Shown here: piece by piece, positions 48,701 through 55,910 of the stretch
Position numbering within the stretch: the stretch's first letter is position 1
Layout of the letters: each line of letters begins with the position of its first letter
Source: Acidobacteriota bacterium
Lineage (GTDB): Bacteria; Acidobacteriota; Blastocatellia; Pyrinomonadales; Pyrinomonadaceae
NCBI GenBank assembly: GCA_020199835.1
Contig: JAIVJV010000003.1
Coordinates: 1 to 64,000, forward strand
Reading direction: 5' to 3'
Length of the DNA stretch: 64,000 nucleotides
The notes under the pieces: generated by a model
Told to the model about the DNA's origin: nothing
What the model saw: only the letters and a program-made list of their open reading frames with translations
Databases searched by the model: none
Position numbers and translations under genes: made by a program

Positions 48701-49285
48701 GGTAACAAATAGATCGAGCTCGTCAACGAACGGCGACGGTGCGTCCTCCCTGCGCGAGGCATCGTTTTTATCCATGCCGTCAAACGCGTCGAGAAGCTTG
48801 AAATAGAGGCGCTCGCTGTTCAGCAGCGACGTCGGCGGGTCTTGTAGCGACAACGGTTTTTCGACCGAGCGTCGATCGTTGATGAGTGTTTCGATATCGC
48901 CTTCGGTGACCCAAAGATCTTTCAGTTGTTCCATGTCCTGGCCGTTGGCGAGCGCCTTGGCGAGGAAGATGCCGTTGATGCCGCCGGCCGAGGTTCCGGA
49001 GAGAATGTCAACGAGGAAGCGCGTTGGTGGAAGTTTCTTGTTATCGGCACTGAGCTTGTTTAGGTCCGCCATGCTCAAGCTTTCTTCGGCGAGCAGGTGA
49101 CTGACCTTCCGATAAATTCGTTCGGTGCCGTTGAATCCGTTCTGTTGCTTCGCGGTGGAACGGACCAGTCGCAGCAACTCCTGTGCGATGCCGTTGATGT
49201 AAATCGCGAGTGAGACGCCGCCGTACATCACGACAGCAAAACGAACTTCCTGAGTGTAATCGTCCTGGGGGGAAGTGGCAGACAT
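45788..49285 (-). CDS. Patatin-like lipid acyl hydrolase with C-terminal membrane segments
   Basis: 1165 residues from MSATSPQDDYTQEVRFAVVM, with GGAGG before the ATG; the longer frame upstream is unlikely. The N-terminal patatin domain has YGGVSLAIYINGIAQELLRL as oxyanion-loop region, nucleophile S99 in DILSGTSAGGINGIF and the acidic partner in RSFGDGGYLDNKPFSYATEA (about residue 317). This is the patatin-related family with DUF3376. A long helical middle (about 400-1000) follows, then at least three hydrophobic segments (VYFLEVLLIVGSTLLLAKEV, FGITAAVHLAVVLL, AIGVAVLVTLIVLGGFAVSA and a last one near the end). It would cleave membrane lipids while being membrane-bound. It is divergent from a membrane/Omp85 cassette. 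Confidence 0.88.
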   Translation of the reverse strand: MSATSPQDDYTQEVRFAVVMYGGVSLAIYINGIAQELLRLVRSTAKQQNGFNGTERIYRKVSHLLAEESLSMADLNKLSADNKKLPPTRFLVDILSGTSAGGINGIFLAKALANGQDMEQLKDLWVTEGDIETLINDRRSVEKPLSLQDPPTSLLNSERLYFKLLDAFDGMDKNDASRREDAPSPFVDELDLFVTSTDLQGVVLPIRLSDDLVYERRHRNVMHFLYSEPSVSGEDTRNDFHLAYNPFLAFAARCTSSFPFAFEPMCLTDADAVLRRMPRYKNAPCTSDSKAWQRFYRDYLDPRGVSTVKFANRSFGDGGYLDNKPFSYATEALMNRNADVPVDRKLIYIEPSPEHPEDDVEREDKPDAIENVMSALLTLPRYETIREDLERVKDRNRLIDRVNSITNGVDRDEEAVRMQISKKLPATEYDQWKELGALAAPSTSELWAREHLCEEEVGELDLADMIKRKGRAYAGYHRLRISAVTDQIAKLIARVAGFDENSDYFIIVRAMVRAWRVQTYVEHRLTPEQEKMPTANRFLYEFDLSYPLRRINYLRNKADALHRLDPNALTLVKIIAKGFNIDLDQRKFTEAEEEAFQEEILRFKRTLNELFVDLRRAGRSLRSRHAAQKKDGEAAASNGQPATNGQPAAANVSPVKAHVRTLMDQIDASVRNLAANPDSPSVVIDYFLGKSDGTARSYRAGSPEEDCNFRTEEFLKRPENKHIVEQFLRTAEALKDNVLDAKGDAEKRSIALFSAENTNPVSDDPDIDSVIWIARQALAHYYHNYEDYDLLTYPILFETGVGEADTIDIIRISPEDAKQLIDERETGCHKLAGSALGHFGAFLARQWRQNDILWGRLDGAERVVSALLPHHPLRKQLIGEAQAQIICETIEVMGEQERYALLAESWMRTRTRKSESNQLDGFIRRLIDNSASDPQLQQRLKDLIDPTKLRQYYEDNFRVRSKLEPETALRSAARATTVIGKILDSMSRKRGINNKYSVWIVRLGKIFWSLVEVAVPRSFPDLIFRHWLKLVYFLEVLLIVGSTLLLAKEVQQFALTAFGITAAVHLAVVLLRDLIQSQNRWINLSKAIGVAVLVTLIVLGGFAVSAMLGGDTGWNLIWTVRTFSMTEHDIGLNLKTLWRVLLILIVVTVFFWSIRKDLKAFFKKS

Positions 49286-49512
49286 GGAGAACCTCCGGTC
49301 AAAGGTGTAAGGCGCAAACACGCGAAGGATATGTGATCATTCCCGTTGAAGAAAGAAGATAAATCAACTATTGTTACGCGCAAGCTCGTCGCTAGTCATA
49401 ACTGAGCCCTTTCAGTTTCCAACGCACCTCGCTCTTTAGCACCATTTTTTCTTGAAAACGACAAGTGGCCCGTAAAACTGAATCGCGCCGCCGTTCCTAA
49501 AAAGGAGACCTC

Positions 49513-51147
49513 ATGGATCTGGGAATCTTGAATACCGTCATCGCGCTGGTCATCGTGCTGCTGGTTTTAAGTCTTCTCGTGCAGGCCGTGCAGACGCTTA
49601 TCAAGAAATTACTCAAGCTCAAGTCGAAGCAGATTCAAGGTTCGTTGAAAGACCTCTACGAACAGGCGATTGCCGGAACCGCCGCGACGACTACTCCGCC
49701 CGCGCCAGCTCCTAACGGCGGCGCGAATGCGTCCTCTGCTGCGGAAGTGTTCACCGGAAAAGTGCTCGAGGAGTTCAAAAAGATCGGCCGCGTGACGTTG
49801 TTCGGCAATCCCGTACTCGACTCGCTTTCGAAAGAAGACCTGTTCAAGGTGATGGGGAAACTCGAGTCGCAGGATTTCTTTCCGGATTACGTGACGAAGT
49901 TTCAGGTACTGTGCGATCAGATCATCGCACTGCGGCAAGCAATCGAATCGTTGGCGGGCAACACGATGTTGCGCGGCGCCGCGAGCTCGCGGCTCGCCGA
50001 GATGCGCTCGATTCTCGCGCCGATCTTCAACAACGTGCAGGCGATACTCGACGGCACACAGGTCAAACCCAACGTTTTGTTTGCGGACCTGCTGCGACTC
50101 GGCAAACTCGACGTTCGCAATATTTTGAAACTACTCGACGAAGCGCAAACCGCCATCGCCCAGGAAAAGGAGCTTGCCAGTCAAGCCGGCGCCGCTGGTG
50201 AAGTCACCCAGTTGCAGAATCTATCAAACGAGCTGACGAGGGTGGCGCTGCTCATCGGCGATCTCAGTCAAAAATACGATGACGCGGTTTCGCCGTTGCG
50301 CGGAAAAATAGAGCAGGTCGAGATCTGGTTCGACACTGTGACGCAAAGTTTCGATGAACGTTACGCGCGTAACATGCGCACAGCATCGATCCTGATCAGC
50401 ATCGTCATCGTGATTGTGCTCAACGCGAGTTTCTTTCGCGTGTACAAGAGTATTTCCACGAACGAGGTGCAGAAAAACCTGATCGTCGAGAGTGGGCCGG
50501 CCGTGCTGGAGCGGGCGCGACAAGCGCGTACTCAACCATCGCCGGTGGCTTCGCCCGCAGCCGCGACCTCGCCCGCGCTCGCGACCTTCCCGGCGCCGGA
50601 GACTTCGCCCGCGCCCGCGACTTCGCCAGCGTCCGCGACTTCGCCAGCGCCGGCGACTTACCCCGCGTCCGCGATTTCCTCAGCGTCGAACGCCGCCGTC
50701 GTTCCGCCGCCTCCGGTCAACGTCAAGGACGAGATCGAAAAGAGTCGCCAGGAGATGGCCGTACTTACGAGTACGTACGAAGGATTTGGATTTTCGCCGC
50801 TGAGTGTGCAACAAATCGATTCGTTTCTCTGGAGTATCGTCGGTTACACGCTCGTCAGAAACGAGAAGGGCGTTGTACTCGATGCCGCTAACAAAGAGAT
50901 CCCCGCTGACTGTCGCGACTGCCAACCCGCGTGGCGCAGCCAAAACGGCAGCGAGTGGTGGGCCAGCCGGCGTGGCGACGTCGTCACGCTTGTTGGTTGG
51001 GCCATCATGGTAATGCTGCTCAGCGTCGGCGCGCCGTTCTGGCAAGACACTTTGGAATCGCTGTTCGGCATCAAGAACCTGTTGCGCCAGAAGAGCGGCA
51101 CGCAGAACATCGAAACACAAAGTGGCACGGGCCAACCGAAAGAATAG
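49513..51147 (+). CDS. Coiled-coil membrane protein of unknown function
   Basis: 544 residues with AAAGGAG before the ATG. A membrane segment lies near the N-terminus (LNTVIALVIVLLVLSLLVQA, about 5-25). A long helical, coiled-coil-prone region follows (about 60-290) with SLKDLYEQAI, QNLSNELTRVALLIGDLSQK and FDTVTQSFDERYARN. A second segment (ASILISIVIVIVLNASFF, about 293-310) is next, then a stretch of about eight Ser-Pro-Ala-type repeats from an 18-base DNA repeat (about 345-392), and a last segment (VVTLVGWAIMVMLLSVGAPF, near 500). No catalytic motif is seen and I do not recognise the family. It lies at the head of a three-gene run ending in a beta-rich protein and is divergent from the patatin gene. 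Confidence 0.65.
   Translation: MDLGILNTVIALVIVLLVLSLLVQAVQTLIKKLLKLKSKQIQGSLKDLYEQAIAGTAATTTPPAPAPNGGANASSAAEVFTGKVLEEFKKIGRVTLFGNPVLDSLSKEDLFKVMGKLESQDFFPDYVTKFQVLCDQIIALRQAIESLAGNTMLRGAASSRLAEMRSILAPIFNNVQAILDGTQVKPNVLFADLLRLGKLDVRNILKLLDEAQTAIAQEKELASQAGAAGEVTQLQNLSNELTRVALLIGDLSQKYDDAVSPLRGKIEQVEIWFDTVTQSFDERYARNMRTASILISIVIVIVLNASFFRVYKSISTNEVQKNLIVESGPAVLERARQARTQPSPVASPAAATSPALATFPAPETSPAPATSPASATSPAPATYPASAISSASNAAVVPPPPVNVKDEIEKSRQEMAVLTSTYEGFGFSPLSVQQIDSFLWSIVGYTLVRNEKGVVLDAANKEIPADCRDCQPAWRSQNGSEWWASRRGDVVTLVGWAIMVMLLSVGAPFWQDTLESLFGIKNLLRQKSGTQNIETQSGTGQPKE
50551..50690. repeat. 18-base tandem repeat inside the membrane protein gene
   Basis: Units such as TCGCCCGCGCCCGCGACT recur about eight times with small changes. 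They keep the frame and encode the Ser-Pro-Ala-Pro-Ala-Thr linker. Such tracts vary by slippage. Confidence 0.75.
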
Positions 51148-51175
51148 TCATGGTCCGTCTCATCGTGAGGTCGGA

Positions 51176-53614
51176 ATGTTAACTCGTCGTCTGGCGCGCT
51201 TTCTCGGCTCGCTGTGCTGTTTGCTGATCGCGGCGAGTGCGGCGCAGGCGCAAAACGTCCGCGCGGCGTTGCGGCTCCAGGCGACGGCCGTCAACGTTTC
51301 CGGCGCGCTGGTTTGGCAGGTGAACATGCAGTTTACGCCCGCAGACATCGTGATCGATGCGGCAACGATCGACCCGAGCCTGGCCACACCTTGCCCGCAA
51401 ATATCCGTGGCGCTGCGCGACCGGATTCTCAAAGAGCTCGCGGTGATGGCGAGGGAGGAAAAGGATTCACTCCAAACCAGCACACCGTTGCACTTCTACA
51501 TCGATTCTTTTGCGCCAGCCTATTCGTTACCGGATACGCTGAGCGCGCGAGCGTTTTTCTCGCGGCTGGACCAGCAACTTAGCAGGTCGGTAAACAGAGA
51601 CCCGGCCCTGAGCTTGACTGCGACGCCACCCGTCGGATTTGGCCAGCCCGCTCGCGCCGGAGAAACGTTGGCCCAGCGCAATCAAACTCAGTGGGGCATC
51701 GAGCTGAATCCAATGGGATTTGCCGTCGTGGGTTACCAGGTCTGGCTGCAAACAAAGAAGGGGGCAGCTAACGATGCCAGCGGCGGCCCAACGGTTCCGG
51801 TTGCGAAAACGATGGGTAACGTCGCTGATGATCTCGGCATCAAGTCTCTGACAGCCGCCGAGAGAACCGTTGCCGTAAACTTTCTCTACGCGCCCGAAGA
51901 TCTGTCAAAGCCGGATGGGACAACACGCACGGCCGACGAACTGGTGCGCGTGCTCGAAGGCGCCGCGTATCGAACGTTCATCGTGCTGCGCGACGCCAAA
52001 ATGCAGCCTTGCCAGTTTCGCGACGTGGACATCGACGACGTTGTCAAAAACAATGTGGAGACACTTTTTAATGCTTATGGGGCGGACCTGAATGTAGGCT
52101 CGATGTTGACTGATGACAATCAGGAGATCTTTGGCGTCTCAGGTTTGCAGTTGGTTGAAAGCGTAAAAATCAGCGTAACTCCGGATGCTGATCCGCAGGG
52201 AAATGAGACGCGCACGGACAGGGACGATGAGATTGAAGAACTGCTAAACAAAACATATAAGCCGCGTCTGCTCGCCCAGCCCGGACAGATCGTCACGAAC
52301 GACATTCTCGACAAAGACACGCGCCAACTGTATTTAGTGCGCAGCGTGAGCGCCGTACCCAAGTACTCCTTCGCGGATGGAGTGCTTACTTATGAGGTCA
52401 AGCGACGGCGTGAGATCGTTAACCTGACTGTCACCGGCGCCGGTTCTTACTCACCCGAATATGCGCTGAACGGATCGTTAGCTGTCGCCGGCGACAATCT
52501 GCTGGGACGAAGCGAGTCGTTATCGTTGAGTCTCACCGGCGGTAATTCTTTTCAGAAAGGGCAGTTCAATTTCTCGATTCCGCGCGAGACGCCAAAAGAA
52601 CGGCGAAAGATACCAGTCATTTTTGCAGGGTTCAGTTTGAATGGTAATTACTCTTACGATTCTGACCTGGCTTTGGGAAACCCGATTCTGACAAGGTTTA
52701 CTAATCGTGAGTCGAAGATCTCGACTAACGTCTCATTCGAGTACGACTCGTTCACGGAACGCGATTACGTGGACCAGGCGGAGGGTATCGCGGATGAACG
52801 CACACGACTGCATCATCTAATTACCACTGACGCCGGCTTTGACCTGCAAAACAACCAGTTGAAATCCGACGGCCTTATTCCTGTCGCTCCCCTCGATGGA
52901 CGAGTTGTTTACCCTTCGCTTCGGATAAATTACCTCGCCACTTACGATCTGCGTCGAGCAGGGAAGCGAGGCGGAATCGGCGAGATTGATTTTCAGTTCA
53001 CTGCCCAGGGCGAGAAAGGTTTCACTGGCCTGGGCGGAGATTTCGCTTATCGCCAATACGAACTCAGCTCCGGCGTGCAGATGTTTTTTGGCTTCAGTGC
53101 TCCAACCGATTTGTTTCTGCGCTATCAGCGAGGCGCAGGAGCAACTGGCAATGGAACCCCTCTGTTCAAGCTTTTTCGGTTGGGTGGACCGCTCAACGTC
53201 AGAGGGTTGGAAGAAGGCGAGTTTGTCGGCAACAGTTACGCCTACGATCGCGCGGAATTCGGCGTTGGACTAATGCCCATGGTCCGAACGATCAGAAACT
53301 TGTTTCCCCGCGGTAAGAGAGCCACCGACGCAACCGCTGAAGAACCTGCTGCCACTAATTTCGGTGGAATCGATCTGGCAAACACCTACGTAAAGATCTT
53401 TTACGATCGCGGGCGCACATTCGAGACAAAGTCGCTCGGAGAAATTCTTAATCCGGCTCACGGCGTGAAGGGTTATGGAATTGCCGCGGAGATGCGCGGC
53501 ATTGCCTTCATTATGAACAAGCGTGCGAATCTCACTATCGGCTATGCTCGGTCTCCCGATTCACTGCTGCATCGCCGCGGAGTTGTCGTCACCGGGCTCT
53601 CGCTCGATTTCTAA
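51176..53614 (+). CDS. Omp85/BamA-superfamily outer-membrane protein
   Basis: 812 residues from MLTRRLARFLGSLCCLLIAA, preceded by GTGAGG; an upstream extension in frame is not part of the protein. Signal peptide cleaved about residue 24. The first half (about 25-420) is a periplasmic region with mixed domains, partly POTRA-like (PKYSFADGVLTYEVKRRREI, VNLTVTGAGSYSPEYALNGS). A 16-strand-type barrel follows from about 430: LLGRSESLSLSLTGGNSFQK, TNVSFEYDSFTERDYVDQAE and the conserved Omp85 VRG motif in NVRGLEEGEFVGNSYAYDRA (about residue 675). It ends with the typical aromatic closing strand (VVVTGLSLDF). BamA-type proteins insert or export proteins or lipids. It starts 28 bases after the coiled-coil membrane protein. 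Confidence 0.8.
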   Translation: MLTRRLARFLGSLCCLLIAASAAQAQNVRAALRLQATAVNVSGALVWQVNMQFTPADIVIDAATIDPSLATPCPQISVALRDRILKELAVMAREEKDSLQTSTPLHFYIDSFAPAYSLPDTLSARAFFSRLDQQLSRSVNRDPALSLTATPPVGFGQPARAGETLAQRNQTQWGIELNPMGFAVVGYQVWLQTKKGAANDASGGPTVPVAKTMGNVADDLGIKSLTAAERTVAVNFLYAPEDLSKPDGTTRTADELVRVLEGAAYRTFIVLRDAKMQPCQFRDVDIDDVVKNNVETLFNAYGADLNVGSMLTDDNQEIFGVSGLQLVESVKISVTPDADPQGNETRTDRDDEIEELLNKTYKPRLLAQPGQIVTNDILDKDTRQLYLVRSVSAVPKYSFADGVLTYEVKRRREIVNLTVTGAGSYSPEYALNGSLAVAGDNLLGRSESLSLSLTGGNSFQKGQFNFSIPRETPKERRKIPVIFAGFSLNGNYSYDSDLALGNPILTRFTNRESKISTNVSFEYDSFTERDYVDQAEGIADERTRLHHLITTDAGFDLQNNQLKSDGLIPVAPLDGRVVYPSLRINYLATYDLRRAGKRGGIGEIDFQFTAQGEKGFTGLGGDFAYRQYELSSGVQMFFGFSAPTDLFLRYQRGAGATGNGTPLFKLFRLGGPLNVRGLEEGEFVGNSYAYDRAEFGVGLMPMVRTIRNLFPRGKRATDATAEEPAATNFGGIDLANTYVKIFYDRGRTFETKSLGEILNPAHGVKGYGIAAEMRGIAFIMNKRANLTIGYARSPDSLLHRRGVVVTGLSLDF

Positions 53615-53651
53615 CGACAGATTAGATCGGCCCTCATTTAAGGAGAAACAT

Positions 53652-54932
53652 ATGAACGGCTTGAGTTTGAACTTCCAGGGAGAAACCAGAGTTTTTGGAC
53701 CAGACGGAAAAGTGCTCGTGAACGCGGCACCGAAGGGGACGTGGAGGACTCAACCGCTTGCGGGCGAGGCAAAAGACAATCAGATTCGTTACGACATGAA
53801 TGGACAAGCTCAACCCGCCGTCCCCGTCAGGTACAGCTTCAATCAACAAAACCAACTGCAAGCAGTGATTCCGGCGGCGGCGAACGGCGGCGCCGATTCG
53901 GCTCCCTTCACGTTTCTCGGATCAATTCAGATCGACGATGCGCACGACATCGTTTATCAACTGATTGGACCTGACGGCACCGCGCTGCAACGCAACGTTA
54001 CGCTCTACGGTGATCTGCGATTCGATTCCAAGACCCACAACCTGATGATCGATCTCGCCGGCGGCGGAACTGCCGAGGTCAAGGGCGACAGCGGCGTAGC
54101 CAGTCTGGATGCGCTGAAGCATGACATCACGCCGTTCAAGGCCAACGATCTGCTGCGCTTCAAAGCGAGCACCACGAACGTTCTCAGCAACGGACAAACT
54201 AAAAAAATCGTGGCCGACACAAAGTTTGTCGGCAACTGGGATCTAAAGGGCAACCAACTCGTGTTTGTGTCGCAGGTAAAAGGCGACGTCACGAAGCCCG
54301 CTGTCACCCTGGGATTCGCCGGAAAATTCAAGGCGGTTAGTGCCGGCCTGGCTTACTTTTCGGACGAGCAGGGAACTCAGTTCGCTTTTACGATCAACGG
54401 TCAGCACCAGTGGAACAGCGGTAAGGCGAACTGGGACGTGTTTCTCGGTTACTCGAAGAAACAGTTCACCGCAAAGGTTAGCGGCAATCTAGCCATCAAC
54501 AAGCAGTTTGGCGACCAACGCAACTTGACGCTCTCCGCGGACTGGCTCATCGAGCACACAGACGGCTCAACGACAAACATGAAGATGGAATTGTCGGCGG
54601 CGTACCGTTGGTCCGACAAGAACATGCTCACCATCCAGGCGCAGTTTTCGAAAGCTGGGCAGACTATTTCTTACGACCTCAAGATCGAAGGGAAGTTTGT
54701 CTTCAAGTCCGGCGTGCTGACCTTCCAAATCAAATACAACAACCAGGATCCTGACAACAAATTCGCCTTTCAGATTGCGTTCCAGGCCAACCCGACAAAT
54801 CTGATCAAGGCGCTGTCGATCGTGCTCAACGTCACGGAAAACAGTGTCAACATCAATTTCCAGTTTGAAATGCGAATGATGTGGGTTGACGGTAACCTAC
54901 AGAAGAGTGATCCGAAGCCTATCGCAGCTTGA
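53652..54932 (+). CDS. Beta-rich protein of unknown function in the patatin/Omp85 cassette
   Basis: 426 residues from MNGLSLNFQGETRVFGPDGK with a strong AAGGAG site. No signal peptide is visible, although the preceding gene product is in the outer membrane. The sequence is built of many alternating polar/hydrophobic strands (SFNQQNQLQAVIPAAANGGA, QIDDAHDIVYQLIGPDGTAL, QHQWNSGKANWDVFLGYSKK, YRWSDKNMLTIQAQFSKAGQ, KFVFKSGVLTFQIKYNNQDP). The last part resembles outer-membrane beta-barrel or lipid-binding strands, but I recognise no family. It follows the Omp85 gene by 37 bases, so it is probably a partner or substrate of that protein. The missing signal could mean another export route or a cytoplasmic role. 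Confidence 0.6.
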   Translation: MNGLSLNFQGETRVFGPDGKVLVNAAPKGTWRTQPLAGEAKDNQIRYDMNGQAQPAVPVRYSFNQQNQLQAVIPAAANGGADSAPFTFLGSIQIDDAHDIVYQLIGPDGTALQRNVTLYGDLRFDSKTHNLMIDLAGGGTAEVKGDSGVASLDALKHDITPFKANDLLRFKASTTNVLSNGQTKKIVADTKFVGNWDLKGNQLVFVSQVKGDVTKPAVTLGFAGKFKAVSAGLAYFSDEQGTQFAFTINGQHQWNSGKANWDVFLGYSKKQFTAKVSGNLAINKQFGDQRNLTLSADWLIEHTDGSTTNMKMELSAAYRWSDKNMLTIQAQFSKAGQTISYDLKIEGKFVFKSGVLTFQIKYNNQDPDNKFAFQIAFQANPTNLIKALSIVLNVTENSVNINFQFEMRMMWVDGNLQKSDPKPIAA

Positions 54933-54946
54933 GTGAGTTCTTCCGG

Positions 54947-55837
54947 ATGAATAAATTGCGCGGCATTTTGCTGCCTACCACTACTCCGTTCACTGACAGC
55001 GAGGAGCTTGATCTCAACGCTCTGGCAGACAACATTCGCAAGTGGAGAGCCGCAGGCATTTCCGGCTTCGTGATGTTGGGTTCAACCGGCGAGCGGGTGC
55101 ATTTGGAAGAAAGCGAGTACCTGCGCACGCTTGAAGTCGCGCGCAGAGAGATTCCGAGTGACGGCGCGTTTATCGCGGGCGTGGGCCAGCAAAGCACTCG
55201 TGGGACCATCGCAGAGATCGCGAAGGCCGTGCAGTGCGGCGCGGACGCTGTTCTGGTCCTTACGCCACATTATTATCGCGCTGCCATCACTCAGGAAGCG
55301 CTTGTCAGTCACTACACCGCCGTGGCCGATGCTTCGCGTGTTCACGTGTTGCTTTACAGCATGCCCGCACTCACCGGCATCAAGATCGAACCGGAAACGA
55401 CCGCGCGTCTCAGCGAACACCCGAACATCATGGGTGTGAAAGACAGTTCGAACGACGTTGCCGGATTTGCGGCGACAGTAAAACTCTGCCCGCCCGAGTT
55501 CGCCGTTTTGACCGGCAACGGGACCGTGCTGCTCGACACGTTGCGCGCGGGCGCGACTGGAGCGATTCTCGCGGTCGGCTGTGTTGTGCCCCGCATGTGC
55601 GTCGAGATCTTCGACGCGTTCAATCGCGGCGACGAAGAACGCGCCAGTCATTTACAAGCCAAACTTACGCCCCTCGCCGCCGCAGTCACTACGCGCTTCG
55701 GCATCGGCGGGCTCAAAGCCGCACTCGATCTCGCAGATTATCGCGGCGGCGCGGTGCGCGCTCCGTTGCGGGCACCCGACGAAGCCGCGGGCGCTGAGAT
55801 CGCGACACTGCTTGAAGCCGCACGCGCAGCTTTGTAA
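54947..55837 (+). CDS. DHDPS-family aldolase resembling 4-hydroxy-2-oxoglutarate aldolase
   Basis: 296 residues from MNKLRGILLPTTTPFTDSEE; a TTG six codons earlier overlaps the previous stop codon. The Schiff-base lysine is in IMGVKDSSNDVAG, and the tyrosine of the active site in LLYSMPALTGIKIEPETTAR. The match to HOGA1-type proteins is notable: HYYRAAITQEALVSHYTAVA and TRFGIGGLKAALDLADYRGG resemble them more than bacterial DapA. The enzyme would split 4-hydroxy-2-oxoglutarate into pyruvate and glyoxylate, as in proline breakdown, but a lysine-synthesis or other aldolase role remains possible. Adjacent genes give no pathway. Confidence 0.8.
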   Translation: MNKLRGILLPTTTPFTDSEELDLNALADNIRKWRAAGISGFVMLGSTGERVHLEESEYLRTLEVARREIPSDGAFIAGVGQQSTRGTIAEIAKAVQCGADAVLVLTPHYYRAAITQEALVSHYTAVADASRVHVLLYSMPALTGIKIEPETTARLSEHPNIMGVKDSSNDVAGFAATVKLCPPEFAVLTGNGTVLLDTLRAGATGAILAVGCVVPRMCVEIFDAFNRGDEERASHLQAKLTPLAAAVTTRFGIGGLKAALDLADYRGGAVRAPLRAPDEAAGAEIATLLEAARAAL

Positions 55838-55910
55838 ACAGGTCGTATGATTTCCTAATTTTGCGCGCCGTTCGCTTGCGCGGCCAATTTCCTTCCCCCG
55901 CTGGTACATC

